Positions 34,755-44,055 of a DNA stretch of 64,000 nt are shown here, piece by piece; position 1 is the first letter of the stretch; every line of letters starts with the position of its first letter. Position numbers and translations under genes: made by a program. Below the pieces are notes generated by a model. The model made no database searches and was not told the DNA's origin. It saw only the letters and a list, made by a program, of their open reading frames with translations. Origin of the DNA: Variovorax sp. J2L1-78 (GTDB lineage: Bacteria; Pseudomonadota; Gammaproteobacteria; Burkholderiales; Burkholderiaceae_C); NCBI RefSeq assembly GCF_030317205.1, contig NZ_JASZYB010000001.1, forward strand, positions 2,728,001-2,792,000, written 5' to 3'.

Positions 34755-37163
34755 CTACCAACGATAGTTGGCCGTCGCGACGAACTCCCGTTCGTCACCC
34801 GGATAGCAAGTGCCGTAGCTGCAATTGACGAGATGCTTCTTGTCGAACAGGTTGCGCGCGTTGAGTGAAATTTCCCACTGACGATTCACCTGGTAACCCA
34901 TGCGAGCATCCACGAGCGTGACCCGCGGCACCCAGCGCACATTGTCATAGTCGGGGACCTTGCCGGTGTGGCGGATGCCAAGCCCCAGCTTGAGTCCTTG
35001 GATCAGATCGGCTGGCACCCGGTAGTTCAACCAGACCGCCGCCTTGTGCGCAGGCACCAAACCGTTCTTGCGCCCCACCAGCGCAGGGTTGGTGTCCTCG
35101 GTCACCTTGGCGTTTGTGTAGCTGTAGCTCGCCGTCACGTCGAGCCCCCGGCTCAGGCTGGCGTTGGCCTCAAGCTCCAGCCCGCGTGAGCCTACCCGCC
35201 CGCGCTGCACGCTGAAGTCCTGTCGCAGCGGATCGGTCACCGACACGTTGCGCTGCGAGATGTCGAACACCGCGGCCGAGATCATCGCGTTCGTTCCCTG
35301 CGGCTCGTAGCGCAAGCCGACCTCGTACTGACGCCCGCTCGTCGGCTTGAAGGGCGTGCCATCGAAGCTGGCACCCGATTGGGGCTCGAACGAAGTGCTG
35401 TAGCTCACATAGGGCGACAGACCGTCGGCCAACAGCCAGACGCCTCCCAGGCGTCCGGTCACCTTGTTTTGCCGGATGGGCGCATCGGCCCAGGAGGCGA
35501 TGACGGTCTCCCGATAACGGTCCTGACGCAGACCCGCCACAACGACGAACTGGTTGTCGAATTTGGCCTGGTTCTGCACATACAGGCCGGCCTGCCGGCT
35601 CTTCGAGAGCTGGAACGGGACGAGTTCCGGTGCGATGTACGCGCCCACGCCCTGGCCTGTCGACAGGTCATAGGGTGAAGTCATGCCGACGCCGCGGTAC
35701 ATCGCGCCTTCGACGTTGCTCAGATCGAGACCGGCGATCGTCGTGTTGGCCCACTTGCCGACCGACCACTTGCCCTCGACAAAGTTGTCGGACTGCCATG
35801 CCTTGCCTTCGTCCTGCATGTCCTGCGCGGCGCGTTCCACGAGCGTCCCGCGTGGAATGCTGGCTGGGAACGATCGCCGGTAGTCGAGCTTGGTGTTCGT
35901 GTATCGGGTGCGGCTGTGAAAGCTCAATGCGTCGCTGAAGCGGTGGTCCAGCAGGAATCCGCCCGACCATTGGTCGCGATAGAAGCGGTCCCGCCCCCTT
36001 TCGACCACGCTGACGTAGCGGCCGAAGGCTTCGTCGTAGCTGTAGGGGTACGCGTCACCTCTGATCTTCTCCTGCTGGACGTCCGCCAACAGCGTCAGCT
36101 CGGTATCGCGGTTCAGGCGGAGCGTCAGCGAAGGCGCGAAATAGCGCTGATCCTTGTCGGTTTGTGGGGTCGGCAGGTCGTAGTGCTCGGTCAATGCGAC
36201 CATCCGATAGAGCACCGTGCCATCTTCGTTCAACGGGCCGGACAGGTCGGCGGCCACGCCTTGGCGATCGAGATCGCCTGCGCGCAGCCGGATCGCGCGT
36301 TGCGTTTCCTGGGTCGGTCGCTTGGTGATCGAGTTGACGACCCCGCCGGGTGCATTGCTGCCGACGAGCAGCGAAGCCGGGCCGCGGAGGAATTCGACGC
36401 GTTCCACGCCGTAGCTGTTGAGCCGGGGCACGGCATAGGCGCCGCCCACTTCCTTCAGTCCGTCCCGGTAATTGGCGCCGTAGGTAGTGCCGATGCCACG
36501 GGCAATCGACCAGTCGTAGCGGTCATCGCGCCCGTAGGTCATGGGTGTGAAACCCGGCGTGTACTCCAAAGCCTCAGCCAGGCTCGAAGCGCCGCGCGCA
36601 TCCAGCACGTCGCGGGTCACGACCGAGATCGACTGGGGGATCTCGCGGGTTGCCGTGTCCGTTTTCGTGCCGGTCGAACTGCGTCTGGCCACATAGCCGT
36701 CGACAGGACCGGTTGCGGTCTCCTGCCCGGCTCCAGCGCTCACGGTGACCATGGGCAACATGGGCGCTCCGAGCGGCGCTGTTGCTTCAGGCTTCCCCAC
36801 CACCGGCGGTGCTTTTTTCAGCGTGTAGCCGCGCTCATCGCTACGCGCTATCTCCAACTCGGTGCCGGTCAGTGCCTGGGCGAAGGCTTGTTCCGTCGTC
36901 AGGTTCCCACGCACGGGGGCACTGGTGCGGCCGGCGACCAGCGCGGGATCGATGACGATGATGCGGCCAGCCCGGCGGGCGATGCCGGTGAGTGTAGCGT
37001 CCAACGGTCCACCGGGCAGATCGTAGGCAGTGGCTTGGCTGCTGCCGCCCAACTGCGCCCAGGCCGCTTGATGGAACAGCGAACCCGTCAACGCGAGCAG
37101 AACTGCCAGAGAGAGTGGGTGCAACGGATTGGACGTGCCGTCAGGGCGATGGTGTGGATGCAT
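34755..37163 (-). CDS. TonB-dependent ferric-siderophore receptor with STN signalling domain
   Basis: This is an 802-residue outer-membrane receptor. A signal peptide ends near AWAQ (residue 36). A secretin/TonB N-terminal (STN) domain follows at about 50-110, then a plug opening with TREIPQSISVVTRDVLDARG, and a beta-barrel ending in ...ATANYRW. The STN domain is the hallmark of transducing receptors that signal through a FecR-type anti-sigma factor. The two genes upstream encode exactly such a pair. The plug and barrel resemble FhuE/FpvA-like siderophore receptors; the ligand cannot be told. Confidence 0.9.
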   Translation of the reverse strand: MHPHHRPDGTSNPLHPLSLAVLLALTGSLFHQAAWAQLGGSSQATAYDLPGGPLDATLTGIARRAGRIIVIDPALVAGRTSAPVRGNLTTEQAFAQALTGTELEIARSDERGYTLKKAPPVVGKPEATAPLGAPMLPMVTVSAGAGQETATGPVDGYVARRSSTGTKTDTATREIPQSISVVTRDVLDARGASSLAEALEYTPGFTPMTYGRDDRYDWSIARGIGTTYGANYRDGLKEVGGAYAVPRLNSYGVERVEFLRGPASLLVGSNAPGGVVNSITKRPTQETQRAIRLRAGDLDRQGVAADLSGPLNEDGTVLYRMVALTEHYDLPTPQTDKDQRYFAPSLTLRLNRDTELTLLADVQQEKIRGDAYPYSYDEAFGRYVSVVERGRDRFYRDQWSGGFLLDHRFSDALSFHSRTRYTNTKLDYRRSFPASIPRGTLVERAAQDMQDEGKAWQSDNFVEGKWSVGKWANTTIAGLDLSNVEGAMYRGVGMTSPYDLSTGQGVGAYIAPELVPFQLSKSRQAGLYVQNQAKFDNQFVVVAGLRQDRYRETVIASWADAPIRQNKVTGRLGGVWLLADGLSPYVSYSTSFEPQSGASFDGTPFKPTSGRQYEVGLRYEPQGTNAMISAAVFDISQRNVSVTDPLRQDFSVQRGRVGSRGLELEANASLSRGLDVTASYSYTNAKVTEDTNPALVGRKNGLVPAHKAAVWLNYRVPADLIQGLKLGLGIRHTGKVPDYDNVRWVPRVTLVDARMGYQVNRQWEISLNARNLFDKKHLVNCSYGTCYPGDEREFVATANYRW

Positions 37164-37258
37164 GCGTTTCTCCGGAAAGCAAGTGGATGGCTGAAGTCGA
37201 GGTCTTCACTAGCCATGAACCGCGAGCGGAGAAAAGTGACAGAGGGATGCAAGAAAAA

Positions 37259-38266
37259 TCAGCTGACGTCGATGCTCACCCACCAGCCGGTGCGCCGCCG
37301 GACGGTGATCGGCAGCGCGGCGGCAAGGGCGCTCAGCGTGCGTTCGCTGTCGTCGAGGGAGAAGCTGCCGGTCACCCGCAGGCGGGCGGCCTGCGGGGAG
37401 ACCCGCAACAGGCCGGGGCGATAGGGACGCAAGGCGTCCACCACGTCCTGCAATGGACGATCGTGCACCTCGACAAAGCCGTCTTCCCACGCGCTGGCGG
37501 TCTGCGGCGACAGCGTCTCCTGCCGCACGCCTTGTGCGGTGAGGCGGGCGCTCCGGCCTTCGGTGAGCGTGACCGCATCGCCGTGCAACGGGGCGACCCG
37601 TACGTCAGCGTGAAGTACCGCGATCAGGCTGCTGCCCTCCTGCTTTCGCACCAGGACGCGTGTTGCCAGGGCTTGAACGCTACCCTCCGAGGTCTGAACG
37701 ATGAAGGCGCGCGTGCCGGATTCCTTGGCAACATCGACGATCAGTTCGCCGGCCCGCAGATGCAGACGACGAGCCGTGCCGTCGAAAGCCTGTTCCACGA
37801 CGCTGCGGGCGTTGAGCCACAGGCGGCTGCCATCGTTCAGAACGAGGACACGGCGCTCTCCCGTGCCTGTCGCGAAATCGGCACCGAGCGCAGACAGGGG
37901 GCGCTGCGCATGGGCCCATAACAGACCGCCACCTGCGCCCACGAACGCCAGCCCCACGCTACTGCGCAAGGCGGTGCGCCGCCCCGGCTGCGGCAGCAAG
38001 CTGCGGCGCATGGCCTGGCGCGGGGCCAGCCCGTCCGGCAACGCTTCCAAGCGGCCCAAGGCGCGGTCCATTTGCTCGGCGGCGGCGGCATGCCTTGGAT
38101 CGCGCTGCCGCCAGGCTTCGAATTCCGCGCGTTCTGCCGCCGTGGCTTCGCCGGAGCGCAGTTGCACTGCCCATGCGATGGCCTGAGCGGCGATGGAATC
38201 GGTGGCATCGGGCGCCGCATGCAAGTTCTGCGGCAGACCACCTGAATCTGAGCTAGAGCGCCGCAT
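37259..38266 (-). CDS. FecR-family anti-sigma/sigma-regulator
   Basis: This is a 335-residue FecR-like inner-membrane protein. The N-terminal cytoplasmic DUF4880-type domain (AIAWAVQLRSGEATAAERAEFE) binds the sigma factor. A single hydrophobic segment near residue 115-135 follows. The periplasmic FecR domain includes VLNDGSRLWLNARSVVEQAF. It relays the receptor's STN signal to the ECF sigma factor. The chosen ATG overlaps the end of the sigma gene by 14 bases. The open frame runs further upstream into the sigma gene without signal. Confidence 0.87.
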   Translation of the reverse strand: MRRSSSDSGGLPQNLHAAPDATDSIAAQAIAWAVQLRSGEATAAERAEFEAWRQRDPRHAAAAEQMDRALGRLEALPDGLAPRQAMRRSLLPQPGRRTALRSSVGLAFVGAGGGLLWAHAQRPLSALGADFATGTGERRVLVLNDGSRLWLNARSVVEQAFDGTARRLHLRAGELIVDVAKESGTRAFIVQTSEGSVQALATRVLVRKQEGSSLIAVLHADVRVAPLHGDAVTLTEGRSARLTAQGVRQETLSPQTASAWEDGFVEVHDRPLQDVVDALRPYRPGLLRVSPQAARLRVTGSFSLDDSERTLSALAAALPITVRRRTGWWVSIDVS

Positions 38267-38771
38267 AGCAGCGCGTGAGCGCCTGCGACATGTACTGGCG
38301 CACGCGGCTGACCGAAACGCCGGTTTCAGCGGCAATTTCGGCGTAGGTCATCCCGTCGAGCTGACTGAGCAGAAAGGCCCGTCGCGCCTTCGTCGACAGA
38401 CCGTCGAGCATGGCATCGATGGCCACGAGCGTTTCGAGAACCATCGCGCGGTCCTCCGCCGATGGCGCGAACGCTGGTGGCACCTGCGCGAGTTCTGCCA
38501 GCCAGGCCCGTTCCAGCTTCTGCCGCCGGTGATGGTTCAGCAGCACATGGCGAGCCACGGTGGTCAGATAGGCCCGGGGCTCGTCCAGATGTGAAGGAAC
38601 ACGCGAGGTCAGCAAGCGCAGAAAGGTGTCTTGTGCCAAGTCGGCAGCACCATGGGTACATCCAAGCTTCTTGCGCAGCCAGCCCTGCAACCAGCCGTGA
38701 TGGTCGCTGTAGAGCGTGTGGATATGCTGCTGCAGCACGACGACGTCGGATGGCACGGTGAATCGCTTCAA
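38253..38771 (-). CDS. FecI-type ECF sigma factor
   Basis: This is a 172-residue ECF sigma-70 factor of the iron-starvation group. Region 2 holds HGAADLAQDTFLRLL. Region 4 holds LDGMTYAEIAAETGVSVSRV as the DNA-binding helix-turn-helix. It begins a sigma-FecR-receptor operon and has a Fur box 12 bases before its start codon. It should be transcribed under iron limitation and then direct transcription of the receptor gene once the siderophore is sensed. Confidence 0.9.
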   Translation of the reverse strand: MKRFTVPSDVVVLQQHIHTLYSDHHGWLQGWLRKKLGCTHGAADLAQDTFLRLLTSRVPSHLDEPRAYLTTVARHVLLNHHRRQKLERAWLAELAQVPPAFAPSAEDRAMVLETLVAIDAMLDGLSTKARRAFLLSQLDGMTYAEIAAETGVSVSRVRQYMSQALTRCYAAL

Positions 38772-38782
38772 GCATCAACGAA

Positions 38783-38797
38783 TGAGAACTATTCTTA
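38783..38797. promoter_or_regulatory. Fur box upstream of the ECF sigma gene
   Basis: TGAGAAC-T-ATTCTTA is a 7-1-7 near-palindrome close to the Fur pattern (TGATAAT-N-ATTATCA). It sits in a local AT-rich stretch immediately before the iron-regulated sigma factor gene. Confidence 0.7.
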
Positions 38798-38927
38798 TCT
38801 TAACTTCTTTGTAGTCCTGTCCATTCAAGGCCAGCTGGAAACCATTGCCCCCCCGACGTGTGGGGCGTCCTCCCATGAGGCGCGCAGGTCCGTGACCTTC
38901 CGGTCGCGGACTTCTGCATGACTGTCG

Positions 38928-40340
38928 TCAGGCCGGGACGCGCGTCATGCGTCCCTCGTCCATGGCCTGTGCCCGCAGGCGCTCGTACTCCTGCGCCGGC
39001 ACGGGCACCGCGTCGACACTGCCGAGGTCCTTCATCTGCACGCGGTAGGTTTCGCGCGCCGTGTAGGCCGCGAGGGCCGCAATGGCACAGATGGCCAGCG
39101 TGATCGAACCGACGATCAGCGGAATGTTCATCGCACCGGGGGGCGCGACGGCCACGAACAGCGCCGGCAGCATGGCGGTGATGGCGGTGCCGATGTTCTG
39201 CGCGATCGCCATGCCCGACACCCGCGTGCGCGTCGGGAACATCTCGGGGTAGAAGCTCGGGAACACCGCGTTGTAGCCCTGGTAGACCACGCCCCACATC
39301 AGCAGCGACATGACGATGGCCAGCGGCACGTGGTGGATGCTGATGGCATACAGGTAGCCGAAGGACAGCAGCCCTGCACCGAGCGCGCCGACGATGATCG
39401 GGATGCGCCGGCCGACCTTGTCCGACAGGTTCCCAACGAAAGGAATCACGATCACGGCGAGGATATTGCCCATCACCGGAATCCACAGATAGATGTCCTT
39501 TTCGAAGCCGATGCCGTAGCCGGGCTGCACCGCATAGGCCGCGCCGAAGATGGTGGCGACCACGGGGATCACGTTCATCAGCGAGCAGCACATCACGCGC
39601 AGCATGTCGCGCCAGCTTTCGGTCACGGCCTGGATCACCGGGGCCTTGGGCACCTGGCCGCTCTGGTCGACTTCGGTGAAGGCCGGCGTCTCGTGGACCT
39701 CGCGGCGGATGATCCAGCCGGCGATGATCACCAGGAAGCTCAGCAGGAACGGAATGCGCCAGCCCCAGCTGTTGAAGGCGTCCTTGTCCATGTAGTGCGC
39801 AAGCGGCAGGAACACGGCCGCGGCCAGGATCTGGCCGGCCTGCACGCCCTGCAGCGTGAAGCTGGCGAAGAAGCCGCGTCGCCCGAAGGGTGCGTGCTCG
39901 AGGATCATCGAACTCGCGCCGGAGATCTCGCCGGCCACCGCGAAGCCCTGGATCAGGCGCATCAGCACCAGCAGCGCCGGTGCCCACAGGCCGACCTGGT
40001 CGTAGGTCGGCAGCAGGCCCACGGCCACGGTCGAGAAGCCCATCAGGAACATGCAGACGATGAGCACGTGCTTGCGCCCGTGCGTGTCGCCCCAGTGGCC
40101 GAGCACGATGGCGCCGATCGGCCGCGCCACGTAGCCCACGCCGTAGGTCGCGAGCGACGCGATGATCGCGATCTGCGGGTCACCCTTGGGAAAGAAGATC
40201 TGCGGAAAGATCAGCGCCGCGGCCGTGGCGTAGATGAAGAAGTCGTAGTACTCCAGCGCCGAGCCGATCCAGCCGCTGGCGGTGGCCTTTCGGGATTGGT
40301 GCTTGCCTTGCGGCTCGCCGGGTAAGTGGATGCTGCTCAT
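38928..40340 (-). CDS. MHS-family MFS transporter (shikimate/dicarboxylate:proton symporter type)
   Basis: This is a 470-residue, 12-helix symporter of the metabolite:H+ symporter family (ShiA/KgtP/ProP type). SGWIGSALEYYDFFIYATAA at the start is the family signature, and GHWGDTHGRKH fills the loop between helices 2 and 3. The ATG for MSSIHLP has GGAGAC ahead. It lies 28 bases behind the QuiC gene and so most likely imports shikimate, quinate or dehydroshikimate. A hydrophilic C-terminus of about 35 residues ends the protein. Confidence 0.87.
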   Translation of the reverse strand: MSSIHLPGEPQGKHQSRKATASGWIGSALEYYDFFIYATAAALIFPQIFFPKGDPQIAIIASLATYGVGYVARPIGAIVLGHWGDTHGRKHVLIVCMFLMGFSTVAVGLLPTYDQVGLWAPALLVLMRLIQGFAVAGEISGASSMILEHAPFGRRGFFASFTLQGVQAGQILAAAVFLPLAHYMDKDAFNSWGWRIPFLLSFLVIIAGWIIRREVHETPAFTEVDQSGQVPKAPVIQAVTESWRDMLRVMCCSLMNVIPVVATIFGAAYAVQPGYGIGFEKDIYLWIPVMGNILAVIVIPFVGNLSDKVGRRIPIIVGALGAGLLSFGYLYAISIHHVPLAIVMSLLMWGVVYQGYNAVFPSFYPEMFPTRTRVSGMAIAQNIGTAITAMLPALFVAVAPPGAMNIPLIVGSITLAICAIAALAAYTARETYRVQMKDLGSVDAVPVPAQEYERLRAQAMDEGRMTRVPA

Positions 40341-40368
40341 GGTTGTCTCCTGGTCGGTGATCGGTTGG

Positions 40369-42243
40369 TCATGACTGGGCCTGTGATGCCATGCGTGCGG
40401 GCGCGTTGATCGCGCCATACGCGTCGTAGTCGTCGACGCGTTGCACCACCTCGAAGAACAGGCCGTTCTCGAAGCTCTCGGTGTAGATGTGGAGGTAGTC
40501 GCCCGCGGGCGAGCGGTCGAACAGCACGCCAGCGGCGCGCATGCGTTCGATCAGCCCGCCGTCGAGATCGATGCGCGTGGCGAGGTCGTCATGGTAATTG
40601 CCGGAGATCGGCACGAAGGCCACACCGTTGGCGCGCAGGTGCGCCACGCTTTCGAAGATGTCGTCGCAACGCAGCGCGATGTGGTGCACTGCCCCGCCGC
40701 CGCTCCTGCGCAGGGTGCGCGCAGTGCGCGTGCGCTGGCTCAGCGACACGTTGAGCACCAGGCGCACGCTGCGATCGGCGTTGGCCACGCCGCGGCTGCG
40801 GATGAGGCCGAAGGGGTCGGCCAGCTCGAGGCTCTCGCCGGGCTCAAGGCCGAGCACGGCGCGCGAGAACAGCACCCAGGTGTCGAGCTGGTCGATGTCC
40901 AGGCCGAGCGCAACATGGTCGATCGCCTGCAGGCCGGCATCCGAGGCGCCGGGGCCGTCGTCGTCCAGCACAAAGTCCGCGGCGTAGAGCCCGTCGCGGC
41001 CCAGCGCGCTCGCGACGAAGTGCACCAGGTTGCCGCCCGGTGCCACGATGGCCGGCACCCGCACTTCGCCGGGGCCGACCGGGCTGTGGTGCGGCTGCGA
41101 GCGCATCGCGACGGCACGTTCCGCAGCGGCCTCCGGGTCGTCCGTGCGCAGGCCGAGGGCGCAGACGGAAGCGCCGTGCGCGTCGAAGCGCTCGCGCGCG
41201 AACGAGTCGGGCTGGGCATTGACGATGAGGTGCACGTCGCCCTGGCGGTACAGCACCACCGCCTTCGACCGGTGCTGGCCGACGCGGCGGAAGCCGAGCT
41301 GCTGCAGCAGCGCGCCGAGCGACGCGGCGGCGGCCTCGTCGACCGCGAACTCGATGAACGAGATGCCCGAGAGGTCCGGCAGCGGCGGCGGGCTGAACAG
41401 CGTGACCGCGCGGGGCGCTGCATCGTCCAAGCGCTCGCGCACCTGGCTCTCGAGGTAGAGCAGCGAACGCATCGCGTCGACGGCGGTGCGGCGGTTGGGC
41501 GTCTCGCGGAACACGTCGTTGAAGATCTCCAGCGACAGCGGGCCGGTGTAGCCCGCCTGCAGCGTCTTCTCGAGGAAGGTCACGACGTCGAAGTCGCCCT
41601 GCCCGGGGAAGGAGCGGTGGTGCCGCGCCCACTGCAGCACGTCCATCGCCATCAGCGGCGCGTCGGCCATCTGCAGGAAGAAGATCTTGTCGCCGGGAAT
41701 GTCGGCGATGCCGGCCGGGTCGTCCTTCAGCGAGAGCGTGTGGAAGCTGTCGAGGATCAGACCGAGGTTCGGATGGTCGGCGCGGCGCACGATGTCCCAG
41801 GCCTGGCCGTAGCGCGAGGTGCAGCGGCCCCAGGCCAGCGCCTCGAAGCCGACGCGCAGGCCACGCTGCGCGGCACGCTCGGCCAGCGCATGCAGCTGCG
41901 CGGCGGCGCGCGCCGGGTCGTCGACAGCCATCGGCGAGGTGTTCGAGCAGCACAGCATCAGCCGCGCGCCCATGGCCTGCATCAGGTCGAACTTGCGCTC
42001 GGCGCGCTCCAGGCTGCGGCGGAACTGCAACTCCGGCATCGCTTCGAAGTCCCGGAACGGTTGGTACAGGTCGACCGACAGGCCGAGGTCGCGGGCGATC
42101 GCGCCCAGCGTGGCGGCCGAGCCGTTGAACTGGATGAAGTCGTTCTCGAACAGTTCGAAGCCGTCGAAGCCGGCTGCGGCAATGGCTTCGAGCTTCTGGC
42201 GCAGCGTGCCGCTGAGCGACACCGTGGCGATCGAGCGGTGCAT
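40369..42243 (-). CDS. quiC: 3-dehydroshikimate dehydratase, fused TIM barrel/HPPD-like (QuiC type)
   Basis: This is a 624-residue fusion. Residues 1-280 form a sugar-isomerase-like TIM barrel with metal ligands Glu134, Asp165, Gln191 and Glu239 (FEALAWGR, LDSFHTL, FLQMADAP, LSLEIFND). Residues 290-610 are two VOC modules like 4-hydroxyphenylpyruvate dioxygenase, with His443, His521 and Glu598 as a second metal site. This matches Pseudomonas QuiC, which converts 3-dehydroshikimate to protocatechuate. The role of the HPPD-like half is still unclear in the family. Product would feed PcaHG at 33342. Start is the ATG for MHRSIATVS. Confidence 0.9.
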   Translation of the reverse strand: MHRSIATVSLSGTLRQKLEAIAAAGFDGFELFENDFIQFNGSAATLGAIARDLGLSVDLYQPFRDFEAMPELQFRRSLERAERKFDLMQAMGARLMLCCSNTSPMAVDDPARAAAQLHALAERAAQRGLRVGFEALAWGRCTSRYGQAWDIVRRADHPNLGLILDSFHTLSLKDDPAGIADIPGDKIFFLQMADAPLMAMDVLQWARHHRSFPGQGDFDVVTFLEKTLQAGYTGPLSLEIFNDVFRETPNRRTAVDAMRSLLYLESQVRERLDDAAPRAVTLFSPPPLPDLSGISFIEFAVDEAAAASLGALLQQLGFRRVGQHRSKAVVLYRQGDVHLIVNAQPDSFARERFDAHGASVCALGLRTDDPEAAAERAVAMRSQPHHSPVGPGEVRVPAIVAPGGNLVHFVASALGRDGLYAADFVLDDDGPGASDAGLQAIDHVALGLDIDQLDTWVLFSRAVLGLEPGESLELADPFGLIRSRGVANADRSVRLVLNVSLSQRTRTARTLRRSGGGAVHHIALRCDDIFESVAHLRANGVAFVPISGNYHDDLATRIDLDGGLIERMRAAGVLFDRSPAGDYLHIYTESFENGLFFEVVQRVDDYDAYGAINAPARMASQAQS

Positions 42244-42322
42244 GGTCAGTCGTGGCGGCGGGTGGTCATGGGTCGACTGTAGGAAGGCCCTGCCCAGCCG
42301 ACAACGACTTGAGCCTTGGTTG

Positions 42323-42348
42323 CGATCGATGATCGACCGCATGCGGTC
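42323..42348. promoter_or_regulatory. Repeated operator-like sequence, copy 1 (quiC/IclR gap)
   Basis: This 26-base sequence contains a perfect 14-base palindrome (GACCGCATGCGGTC). It matches 22 of 26 bases of a second copy at 45060-45085. It lies in the 139-base gap between divergent quiC and the IclR gene. Confidence 0.62.
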
Positions 42349-42382
42349 AGAATACGCACGAAACTCGGGTTACACCTAGGCC

Positions 42383-43162
42383 ATGACCACCACCGACAAC
42401 GCCGCTCCGATCGACCGCAAGCTGCTCATCGAAGGCCTGGGCAAGGGGCTGCGCGTGATCGAGGCCTTCACCGACGAACGCACCCGCCTGACGGCGACCG
42501 AGGCCGGCGAGCACGCGGGCCTGACGCGCACCGCCGCCCGCCGCTACCTGCTGAGCCTGGTGCACTACGGCTACGCCGCGACCGACGGCAAGTACTACTG
42601 GCTGCTGCCACGCGTGCTGCGGCTGGGGCAGGCCTACCTGGAAGGCGCGCGGGTGCCGCGGCTGGTGCAGCCCTACATCCAGCGGGCCTCGATGCAGTGC
42701 GGCGAGACACTCAACGTCGGCGCGCTCGACGGCCACGAGGTGGTGTACCTCGCGCGCAGCAACGCGCCGCGCATGGTGTCGATCGGCTTCCACCCCGGCG
42801 CGCGGGTGCCGGCGCACGTGGTGTCGCAGGGTTTCGTGCTGCTGTCGACCTTCGACGACGCAGCGCTCGACGCCTGGATTTCCGCGCACGACTTCGCCAG
42901 CTTCACCGGCGCGGCGCCGGTCGATGCGGCACGCTTCCGCGAGAGCGTGCTGGCGGCACGGCAGCTGGACTACTGGCAGGCCGAACAGCACCTGAACGTC
43001 GGCCTCAGCGGCCTCGCGGTCGCCTTGAAGGACCGCAAGGGCCGCTGCCAGTACGCGCTGAGCGTGACCGTGCAGCGGCAGGTCTATCCCGACGACGAAC
43101 TGACGAAGAAGCTGCTGCCGGTGCTGCGCGAGGTCGCCGAGGCCATGCGGCCGATCATCTAG
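42383..43162 (+). CDS. IclR-family regulator of the quinate/shikimate module
   Basis: This is a 259-residue IclR protein. The winged helix has RLTATEAGEHAGLTRTAARR as core, followed by a GYAATDGKYYWLLPRVLRLG wing and linker. The effector domain follows and ends near MRPII. It belongs with the PcaR/PobR group, which sense aromatic or hydroaromatic acids. It is divergent from quiC and the transporter, and a matching operator-like sequence lies before the shikimate-dehydrogenase-like genes. It probably controls all four. Confidence 0.86.
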   Translation: MTTTDNAAPIDRKLLIEGLGKGLRVIEAFTDERTRLTATEAGEHAGLTRTAARRYLLSLVHYGYAATDGKYYWLLPRVLRLGQAYLEGARVPRLVQPYIQRASMQCGETLNVGALDGHEVVYLARSNAPRMVSIGFHPGARVPAHVVSQGFVLLSTFDDAALDAWISAHDFASFTGAAPVDAARFRESVLAARQLDYWQAEQHLNVGLSGLAVALKDRKGRCQYALSVTVQRQVYPDDELTKKLLPVLREVAEAMRPII

Positions 43163-43181
43163 TGCGATTGCGCAGCGCAGT

Positions 43182-44015
43182 TCAATAGCGCAGCTGCGCG
43201 GTGGCCCGCAGTTCGTCCGGCGACGCGGTGCCGAAGCCGAAGAACTCCAGGTAGGCCGGGATCATCTCGAAGAGCATGTCGGTGCCCACCTGCACCGCGC
43301 AGCCCTTGGCCTTGGCGGCCTGCAGCAGCGGCGTGTATTCCGACTTCATCACCACCTCGCCGACGAAGGTGTCGGGGGCGATGCGGTCGACGTCGAAGGG
43401 CAGCGGGTCGCCCTCCTTCATGCCGAGCGGCGTGGCGTTGACGACCACGTCGAAGCCGGCGGGGTCCTTCGAGCCGGTGCGCACGGCCAGCGCCGGGTAG
43501 TGCGCCCGCAGACGACCGGCCAGTGCCTGCGCCGAGGCATCGCTGACGTCGAAGAGCGCGATCTCGGCTGCACCCGCGGCCGCGATGGACGCCGCGATGG
43601 CCGAGCCCACGCCGCCGGTGCCGGACACCAGCACGCGCGTGCCCTTGAACAGCCGGCCCTTGCGCTCGACGCCGCGCACGAAGCCCGCGCCGTCGAACTG
43701 GTCGCCCAGCAACGTGCCGTCGGGCCGCAGCAGGATCGCGTTGCAGGCACCGGCGATGCGCGCGGTCGGGGTCACCTCGTCCATCAGCGCCACGGTCGCG
43801 ATCTTGTGCGGCATCGTGACGAGCGCGCCGCGGATGTTCGTCAGCTGGAACAGCGAGCGCAACACCGTGGCGTAGGCGTCGGGCTTCACGCCCATCGGCA
43901 CCACCACCGCATCGATGCCCTGCTTGTCGAACCAGGGGTTGTAGATCATCGGTGCCTTGAAGGCTTCGGTGGGGTAGCCCAGATGGGCGATGAGGGTGGT
44001 CTTGCCAGAAATCAT
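43182..44015 (-). CDS. AroE-like shikimate/quinate dehydrogenase, variant binding motif
   Basis: This is a 277-residue AroE-fold oxidoreductase. The catalytic lysine is in TMPHK (Lys71), the paired aspartate in DQFDGAG (Asp108), the nucleotide loop is GTGGVGSA, and NATPLGM is present. The N-terminal substrate loop reads TEAFKAP where AroE has the S-x-S-P serines that grip the shikimate carboxylate. A non-biosynthetic substrate or different carboxylate contact is therefore likely. It follows a second AroE-like gene and faces the IclR regulator. Biosynthetic AroE is unlikely. Confidence 0.83.
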   Translation of the reverse strand: MISGKTTLIAHLGYPTEAFKAPMIYNPWFDKQGIDAVVVPMGVKPDAYATVLRSLFQLTNIRGALVTMPHKIATVALMDEVTPTARIAGACNAILLRPDGTLLGDQFDGAGFVRGVERKGRLFKGTRVLVSGTGGVGSAIAASIAAAGAAEIALFDVSDASAQALAGRLRAHYPALAVRTGSKDPAGFDVVVNATPLGMKEGDPLPFDVDRIAPDTFVGEVVMKSEYTPLLQAAKAKGCAVQVGTDMLFEMIPAYLEFFGFGTASPDELRATAQLRY

Positions 44016-44055
44016 GAGGTGGATCGGGGACGGAGGGATGTTGGAACGCCGCGCC

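Noticed and set aside
40369..42243. Annotation as 4-hydroxyphenylpyruvate dioxygenase
   Set aside because: The HPPD-like half is real, but the N-terminal TIM barrel with its four metal ligands and the quinate-type neighbours identify a QuiC dehydroshikimate dehydratase.
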